Shown here in pieces: positions 56,661 to 64,000 of a stretch of 64,000 nucleotides of DNA. The stretch spans positions 248,001-312,000 of the forward strand of contig JADLSH010000201.1 of assembly GCA_016169945.1 (NCBI GenBank), in the 5' to 3' direction. This DNA comes from Trachythela sp. YZ-2020 (lineage: Eukaryota; Cnidaria; Anthozoa; Malacalcyonacea; Clavulariidae). The translations under genes and the position numbers were made by a program. Below the pieces are notes generated by a model, which was given only the letters and a program-made list of their open reading frames with translations, was not told where the DNA came from and searched no databases. Position 1 is the first letter of the stretch; every line of letters starts with the position of its first letter.

Positions 56661-57399
56661 GTAATTCATTTGATTTATATTTTTATATTAAAATTGGATC
56701 TTTGTTTTTTGTATCTTTACTGTTACTGCCAGATTATTTTTGTAATCGACATGTGATATATCAATCAGTGTTATAATTTTTCGTAAGAAGTTACAAGTTC
56801 GACTTAAATTTTCTTTGTTCCGCTGCATTTGGTTTTGGTTTTGAAACAAATTATACGACATATAAGTGAAGTATTATTTTGTGGTTGTTTTGTTTAACTA
56901 TGCCAGTTTATATACTACACATACTTCAGCTTCCGGACAAAACGTGCTTTGCGCAAAATATTCATTATTCGTTTTACACTGAATAAGCCCAGTGAGCCAG
57001 TTCGTTCTAAAATACCGAAGCCTAACGAGTAACGATTCAAAAGAGCGAAAAGAGGAGGTCCGAATATAGTGCCGACATTGATACACGGAATGATCATCAA
57101 TAATCTTAATAGGCTTGGGAAATTCTATGAACTCAAGCTACGTTTTATACATGGGACACGATGAATTTGAGTCCGCACTCAAATTTGCGCCATTTCGCCT
57201 ATTGCGTTCCGACATGGGATGCAAAAAACTAGAGGAATTCGAGCACAACTAACCATACTAATGAACCTTGTGAATAAGTGGAAACGCGCGAATTTGTGTA
57301 CGGTTCGGAATTCATCCAGTGTCATATGAACGTTGTCTCAATGTTTTAAACAATCGAGTCATTGACCTTACAGCAATTAAGATATATGAATGCGCAAAA

Positions 57400-57776
57400 A
57401 TTTGATATCTTATTCTTATAACGTCGAAGAAGACGAACTAGAAAACGCGACAGAGAGCATACCCAGTTCAATGGAGAGTCCTTTTGGTATTCAAATTGCC
57501 AAATCAACCAATTAGACCGTTCCCGTAGAATGACTGGAAGAGAACGGCGAGGGCCGAGGGGCAAAACCCATGGTTAAATTAGATTATTTCGCAGACAAAG
57601 AGTGCATAGTGAAAAATGCTAGGAAGCTGAAGGGTATGGGAATAGCAGTATCAGAACAGTTTCCAAAAGTAGTTGTAAAAGTAGGCAAACGGCTTTACCT
57701 AGAACAGAAAACAGCGAGAGAAGCAGGGAAGAGAATTAAGTTTGTATGGCGCAGCTACTCTGGGAATCAAGTTTAA
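57400..57776 (+). pseudogene. ORF1-like (Transposase_22-type) retroelement fragment
   Basis: Frame 57570-57776 reads MVKLDYFADKECIVKNARKL, then KGMGIAVSEQFPK and ARE-AGKRIKFVW. The YF-x-DKE-x-V-x-NARKLKG-x-G-x-x-VSEQFP pattern is the C-terminal RNA-binding domain of L1-like ORF1 proteins in marine invertebrates. Upstream remnants (VEEDELENATESIPSS) are in the same frame after stops. The endonuclease and RT are not present downstream. Confidence 0.7.
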
Positions 57777-59789
57777 CAACCTAAGGTTAAGGGATCCTAT
57801 TTAAAACACTATTTATAGAATGTCTATATACTAGTATGCTAGTTTTTTTAAATAAGTTGTTATGACACAACAACAACATACAGTAGATATTTGTTGTATT
57901 GTAGTGTTAGAACTCAGGTAAATCAATTTTAGATTATGCTATTCTGAGTGGCCTACACCAGGCAAGCTGAAAATTTGCTTGACTCGACCGCGATAATAAG
58001 GCCAGTTAAAAAATATTTCTGTTTTTCATCGCCGCCCGGCTTCGAAAATTTGGCCGTCTCAAATATTTTTTTGAAAATTATTTCAAAAATTTGTCGGATG
58101 TGATCAGCAGCAGTCGGAAAATAATCGAATACCAAACAGTGGGTGCAATGATGCGCTGTCCTTCTTGGTGTTTTAGAGCAAATACCGGGAATTGGAAAAT
58201 CCGGCCGCCCCAATTATTTTCCAAATAAGTGATGAAAAACAGATATATTATTTTAATAGGTCTTATTTTCTCTTTAATAATCATGCTAATACTCACTAGG
58301 TTCTTGAAAACAGATTAAGCCAAGTTGATGTGGATAGACTAAGCCAATTAAGATTTAATCCTTTTGAAGCAAACCAAATATAACAATTTCCGGTAATAAT
58401 ACATACCTCTTACATCTTTCAATACAACAAATTAAATATATTGTGAGAATTAATTACATACCAAAGGATTTCAGTATACCAAAGGATTTCAGTATACTGC
58501 TTTAGTATACCACTATAAGTACTTCAAGACCGGATATATTGAGTTTGAATTACGCGTATTCCTGAATATTTATCACTATAAAAATGCAACTCCTTTCAGA
58601 CCACACTGCCAGGTTAAAACGTCAAAAGTAGGACCGCTTTTAGTTCTACACTAAAACAACTTTTGTTGTTCCCAGTAAGATATTATAAAGATTTTTAAGA
58701 AATTAAGAGATTACAAAGGTTTGTGACAATGTTAAATTACAACGTTTCAGAATTCTCCATAGCTTAATAAAACATAAACCTTAGCTAAACCTTATTCTTA
58801 ATGCAGCAATTAGTTCAGGTGTTACCGTACTTAAGTTTGAACAAGCTAGTCGAAATCAAGCCATGTAGTTGGGACGGGTTGAGAAATGGATGACGGGCAC
58901 ACACACATGTTGGGTTGAGGTGGTAATATCGATTCTGTTCCCGTCCGAGCTTCCAGAACTTCTCTCCGTTGGGTTGTGTAAACGAAACATAATATAGAAA
59001 GATTCCAAAATTCCAGATTCCATGTTTTACAGTTTACCAGTACTATGCCTAGACAAATAAACGCCAAGTATACATGTATGACTCCAATGCTAGTGCGGCG
59101 TAATAGGTTTATAGCCAAGTACAATTAGTACATATGTTCGGTTAATAAATCCAGATAAATCTAAATACATTACAAAGATAATATTGCACATGTATGTCGG
59201 TCGTCGATGAAATTGTAAACCGAGACTTTCCGGATGACTTTTGAAATATTTTGTTAAAATTGAAAACTCGAGAGTCGAGAAATAGGAAATTAACAATCTC
59301 TTTATTATTTAATTAATTAGGAAAATAATATACCATCATATTTAGGATGAAGTCCAGAGTACGAAACGATGTATTAAAAATCCTAGTATTGTAAAGCAAC
59401 GTACTGGACGAAAATTAAATGTATATTCGCACCCATAGAGATTAAATTCCTTTTTTCCGCATTTTTCTGTTAATCTCAATTTTCTAAACTCTGCTTGTCG
59501 CCCATCATACTACCTAATTATAAATATTGCAAGATATAATATTCAAGTATTTATTCAATTACATATATATCGCGAAATCTTTCTGGAAGTAATCTTAGAA
59601 CAATTTACAAATTCAGTAATCAAAAATAATTGTTAATTTCCTATTTCTCAAGTTTTCAATTTTAATATGCCTTGATGCAATTATTTACAAATTAGAAAAC
59701 CACAGCGTTGAAGGAACAATCAAAATTGTCGCCAAAATTTCGTGTACGCGGCAGGAGTTTGAATACAGCCAGCTTAGCAACCACGTTTA

Positions 59790-59915
59790 ACTAGGGTCAC
59801 CCTATCCAGGCCATTTTGCCCTATCTGTAGGGTGACCCTACCTCATGTAAACACTCGCTATTTTTGACCTCCTGGTGGGGTGACCCTAGTGGTAGGGTCA
59901 CCATATCTCCATGTA
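59790..59915. repeat. cluster of GGGTGACCC palindromes
   Basis: Four copies of the palindromic core AGGGT(G/C)ACCCT or close variants within 125 bp (near 59794, 59828, 59877 and 59893). It may be the termini of a small MITE. Confidence 0.65.
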
Positions 59916-60169
59916 TTTATAAACAGACCCTTAATTCTTGAATGCAAACGAGCTTGTTCCCTATGCCGGCGCCTGTATAGAAATTGGTTTCCTGCCGCAA
60001 AGCGAAGGTGTTAGAAAGTGCTTCAAGGAAAAATAAACCTAAGGAAATAGCCGATAATCTTGCGAAAATATCTTATATATAACGCATAGAATATAACGCA
60101 TTCTGTATCAAAAATAATAAATAATAGAAATAAATATATTAGCGAGAGATACAATTTGGTGTAATATAG

Positions 60170-60295
60170 AAAGATTCCAAGACTCCATGATTCCAAGATT
60201 CCATGATTTAAAGATTCCAGATTCCATGTTTTACAGTTTACCCATGAAAACACGGTAAACTGTAAAACATGGAATCTTGGAATCATGGAATCTTT
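60170..60295. repeat. ATTCCAAG minisatellite with inverted partner
   Basis: Tandem GATTCCAAGATTCCATG units at 60170-60235, then TTTTACAGTTTACC, then the inverse GGTAAACTGTAAAACATGGA. Related tracts are at about 59000-59035 and 61645-61735. Confidence 0.8.
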
Positions 60296-61935
60296 CTTCC
60301 AGAAAGATTTCGCGATATATATGTAATGGAATAAATACTTGAATATTATATCTTGCAATATTTATAATTAGCTAGTATGATGGGCGGTAAGCAGAGTTTA
60401 GTAAATTGAGATTAACAGAAAAATGCGGCAAAAATGATTTAACCTATGTGTGCGAGTATACATTTAATTTTCGTCCAGTGAGTTGCTTTACAATACTAGG
60501 ATTTTTAATACATCGTTTCGTACTCTGGACATTACAACTTCTAATTCATATCAAACTTTGCGTTAACAATAAGTCGTGTCGTATTGCGCGTATCGTATTT
60601 CCAACTTTTGCCTATACAAATTAACCCAAAATTTGATGTTTTTTCGCTTGCGCTTGTTCTACGATTATATTTGTGTTTAGTTACCTACGGCATAGGAAAG
60701 AATAAGCCTTGAGACGTCTTTTGGATGTACTTTTATGGGAAAATAATGCTCAATTCGAAGGGCACTTTTCGTTTGTTTAAGCGCTACTTGTTAGGATTAA
60801 TATAGGAAATTAGCCTCGCGCGCAGTGTCTGTTGACGAAAACTGGCACTAGAACATTCCACGCAGAGTTTGGCTCCAGTTACCACCGAATTTGACATCTT
60901 CGTGTAATTGCGCGCATTTTGATGCTAAATTCATGTATATTTGTGACGATTCACGAAGGGCAAAATTAGCGTAAAGATGCAGGTTTTGCTCTTGTTTACA
61001 TGCTCATTTATTCACTGGTCGTGGCTGCAGTAGATGATGGAGAAATAGTATCTCTGACTCTGAGTCAATATCTGCGTTCATATGTAAACTAACACTCTTG
61101 TATTTGAATGTGATATAAATAGCTACGTTTGCTGACTATTTTATCTGCCTGCGAGGCGCTGAACACCAGTTGACTCAAATGTTCATTTTAGTATTACGAA
61201 AGTTTGATATGAAGTCATCCGGAAAGTCTCGGTTTACAGTTACATCGACGACCGACATACATGTGACAATATTTTCTTCGTAATGTATTTAGATTTATCT
61301 GGATTTATTAACCGAACATATGTACTAATTGTACTTGGCTATAAACCTATACGGCCACATTAGCGTTAGAGTCGTACATTATCGTTTATCTGTCTAGGCA
61401 TAGTACTGCTGTTAATTCTTGAATGCAAACGAGCTTGTTCCCTATGCCGGCGCCTGTATATAAGTTGGTTTCCTGCCGCAAAGCAAAGATGTTAGAAAGT
61501 GCTTCAAGGAAAAATAAACCTAAGGAAATAGCCGATAATCTTGCGAAAACATCTTATATATAACGCATAGAATATAACGCATTCTGTATCAAAAATAATA
61601 AATAATAGAAATTAATATATTAGCGAGAGATACATTTTGTGTAACATGGAAATATTCCAAGATTCCAAGATTCCAAGATTCCAAGATTCCAAGATTCCAA
61701 AATTCTAGATTCCAGATAATTCCATGTTTTACAGTTTACCCTTGAAAACAGATTAAGCCAAGGTGATGTGGATAGACTAAGCCAATTAAGATTTAATCCT
61801 TTTGAAGCCAACCAAATATAACAATTTCCGGTAATTGCTGCTGGCCTCAGCGAGGCAGCACACTATTCTTTACCTGCTAAGGTTTCTCCAGAGTTCACTT
61901 GCCCCAGTCTCTTACCCGACCTATATATAAGATAG

Positions 61936-62113
61936 ATGTTTATCGTAATACCGGGGGAAAACATCGAGCTTCAAGTCATTTTTAAAATTAGGGGGAGTGA
62001 ACAAGATATTGTAACTGTATGCACGCGCGAATATTCCTTCCATAGGGTGCTCAAAATATTTAATACAAACTTTTACTGTACGAAATTGCGGGTGCAAAAG
62101 TTTGAAAATTCAG
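61936..62113 (+). CDS. candidate exon with strong donor, unknown gene
   Basis: ATG plus 58 codons ends TCAG|GTAAGT (phase 1). The peptide begins MFIVIPGENIELQVIFKIRG and ends FYCTKLRVQKFENSG. A splice acceptor (TTTTATATAG) at about 63510 could continue it, but the joined frame stops after about 27 residues. The family is unrecognised. Confidence 0.3.
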
Positions 62114-62483
62114 GTAAGTGTGGCTATATTTCTTTCGACCTACTGATATACATCATCCTGTTTAGCTGTTTACTAAAAATATTCAGTTCGTTGGAAAGCT
62201 CTCATAACTCCCAAACCACGTGAAAGCAAAGCATACACAACTATTGAGCAACTGTCTCAATTTGTTGCTTTTGATTTAGCTGGAACTGCTTCAACATTCT
62301 TATATATTTTTATAAGGCCTGGTTTCCATTTGGTCATAAATGTAGTGAATAAGTCATATTCGACTATGGGATTTATCTTCATATCTTGTCTTTTGTGTGC
62401 TGTAAATTGGTCGACTTAACTGACTGTACAGATATATCAACACTTTTAATATTATATTGGACACCGCGATATGTTCATGACAG

Positions 62484-62882
62484 TTAGGTAGTGTTCTTTA
62501 TTTATGGTTAGTGGGGGGGGGGCGGTAAAATCATAGGGGGGGGGGGGAAGTTTGGGGTCCGTTATTGGGGGCTTGCCAGGGTTTGACTATAGTTGGGGGG
62601 TCATAATAGTTTTATCATTTCACTCATATGTATACGTAATGATGGCTGTTAATTTTTTCAATTAAAATGGATCCACAGAGCCTCTTCTTTTGGAGGAAAA
62701 TCACTACAGGTTTAATATTCATATCTAACGGGCTGGACCCTCTCATTGGCCAACAAGAATCGTGCTTTTCTCTTGATCTTCGAAGACTAGTTGTGGACAC
62801 AAACGTTTTCAACTTTTTTGGGGGGGTTCATGTCAGTTTTGCTGTTCCTTGATGGGGGGGTCATATAATGAACACTCCCTTA
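62484..62882. mobile_element. G-rich MITE with TAAGGGAGTGTTC-type ends
   Basis: The left end TTAGGTAGTGTTCTTTATTT and right end TAATGAACACTCCCTTA are imperfect inverted repeats. The interior contains several G8-G12 runs. It is related in its left terminus to the block beginning at about 275. Confidence 0.8.
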
Positions 62883-63413
62883 TGCGCCTATCAATCTCAG
62901 CCCGGCGGGGGAAGGCAGGGTAAAGGGGCGGGATTTGACGAGAAGGTAGGTCCCTTAGGTGGGGAATTTGACAATTGGTACAATCCCGGGGGCTGAAGTA
63001 TTTGACATTGTTAAAAAATTCAATGCTCGGTAATTGAGGTCCTGGGTACGAGTCTACATCAGACTTACATCAAGTTTCATACAGTTTCATTCCTTGTTGA
63101 GCCTGCATTCCATTTTGCTTCCAAGTGACAAATGACAATGTGGTTTCAATTTTTACAGTACGAAGTTGAATTTTTTTTCGTTTTATATTGAACCTTTCAT
63201 AAAGATGCAAATTAAACACAATTTGTTTCAAACTATAAATTGTATCGTTGTTTGCGTCACTTGAAAATAGTTTTAATTGTCCCTGGGTAACATAGATTTG
63301 ACCAGCACGTGAATCCCTGGTGGTGGGAATTTGGCACAAAATTTTAATTGAATGTCAAATCCTGCCCCTTTGCCCCGCCTGCCCCACTGCCAGCCTAACA
63401 TTGATAGGTGCAT
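62882..63413. mobile_element. TIR element carrying a minus-strand open frame
   Basis: The ends ATGCGCCTATCAAT and ATTGATAGGTGCAT are inverted, continuing as GGGGCGGGATTTGACG and its counterpart GAATGTCAAATCCTGCCCC. Between them the minus frame 63339-63070 (89 codons, QIYVTQGQLKLFSSDANNDT...) is open and spliceless, with no recognised domain. It could be captured host sequence or chance. Confidence 0.75.
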
Positions 63414-63748
63414 TACTACTTAATGGAACCAGGCTTAACAAATTCTGTGAAACTTAGTACTTTCAAATAATACAATCTTTGTGATTGCATGTTAGTTTGT
63501 TTTATATAGGTGTCTCCAGGATGCTCAATGTGAATGTTACAACATACCAGTATAGTTTAACACTGTATATGGCAGTGACAAAATAACTCAAGTAGATGAA
63601 AAACTTGTCTACAGAGGTGAAATGATTGATCTTTGCCATAAATTGGTGCACTTTCATCTTGACCTGTGGGACTGCATTTGTTTCATATGCAACAGCTATT
63701 ATCTGTGATGAATTTGAAAGATAATTTGACCGTGATACTCAAACGATC

Positions 63749-63952
63749 ATGCACCCTACTTTAGTATTTTACTCTGTCTAACGCCAGATGATTTTACTCA
63801 TCAGTTGTAGGGTACTTCCAGTTAATCGTTTGACAAAACTATCTGCCAGTGTCTCTTGTTAACCCATAGCTGGCAATGCACCCAGATACACCCTACTTTA
63901 GTATTTTACTCTGTCTAATGCCAGACGATTTTACTTGTCAGTGGTGGGGTAA
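63749..63952. repeat. two direct copies of a TTTTACTCTGTCTAACGCC repeat
   Basis: Units at about 63751-63813 and 63889-63950 share CCTACTTTAGTATTTTACTC and TCTAA(C/T)GCCAGA(T/C)GATTTTACT, about 138 bp apart. Part of a longer tandem array may continue beyond the window. Confidence 0.85.
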
Positions 63953-64000
63953 TGGGTTAATATTCTTAAAAATTATTAACAAATTAGAATAATATCGAAG

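Larger units (their letters stand above)
58300..61840. repeat. complex cluster of inverted and direct repeats
   Basis: Pairs seen: 58298-58385 and 61742-61835 (direct, AAAACAGATTAAGCCAAG); 59038-59245 and 61205-61410 (inverted); 59350-59590 and about 60297-60535 (inverted); 59930-60200 and 61411-61670 (direct, about 260 bp, GAATGCAAACGAGCTTGTTC). Within these lie ATTCCAAG minisatellite tracts. The minus frames encoding ESWNLGIL-type repeats arise from this minisatellite. No transposase was found. Confidence 0.8.

Noticed and set aside
61620..61811. Minus frame with repeated ESWNLGIL
   Set aside because: Translation of the ATTCCAAG minisatellite; the same peptide arises at 60023-60358.
1..64000. 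CRISPR array or bacterial operon
   Set aside because: No regularly spaced repeats with unique spacers; the window is intron-containing eukaryotic DNA.

Overview
This is eukaryotic, AT-rich, intron-containing metazoan DNA, most likely from a cnidarian. That is inferred from the element mix (CR1/L2-type and Tx1-like non-LTR retrotransposons with 2A-like peptides, THAP/P-type transposons, hAT elements, G-rich MITEs, tRNA-derived SINEs) and from the domain architecture of the one clear host gene. The species cannot be fixed from sequence alone, and no rRNA or functional tRNA gene was recognised.

The strongest host gene lies on the + strand. Fourteen exons between 34862 and 45236 all have GT-AG borders and compatible phases, and together encode 632 residues. 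In order they give a cysteine-bearing N-terminal region, a fibrinogen-C-like module, a cysteine-rich module, a stalk of near-duplicate heptad-like mini-exons ending in the same residues (YKQNQT), and a C-terminal D8C (uromodulin/GP2/OIT3-type) domain. A possible signal-peptide exon at 22377-22436 is in the right phase but 12.4 kb upstream. Weaker orphan exons are at 9640, 12487, 32165, 56445 and 61936.

The rest is mostly a graveyard of transposable elements. 0.6-4.2 kb: CR1/L2-type element with a 2A-like motif. 6.5-9.1 kb: foldback elements and MITEs. 12.9-16.5 kb: L2-like element interrupted by a hAT MITE, which itself carries a smaller hAT MITE, and by a second TIR element. 19.0-22.3 kb: P element with THAP transposase remnants and an 8-bp target duplication, then a 787-bp near-perfect foldback at a TA site. 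23.6-31.9 kb: pieces of CR1/L2/Tx1 elements and a tRNA-derived SINE. 40.3-42.9 kb: two TIR elements in an intron of the host gene. 47.8-50.0 kb: CR1-type element (minus strand). 50.3-55.1 kb: a long-TIR foldback carrying an L2-like element, a hAT element and a SINE, each recognisable by its target duplication or by the empty site in the opposite arm. 55.3-63.9 kb: a RecQ-like helicase fragment, an ORF1-like fragment, a complex inverted/direct repeat cluster, and MITEs.

Because many insertions are nested, their relative ages can be read directly. Every retrotransposon ORF here is broken by at least one frameshift, stop, deletion or insertion; the copy at 50.8-52.6 kb is the best preserved, with only one frameshift seen in its RT.
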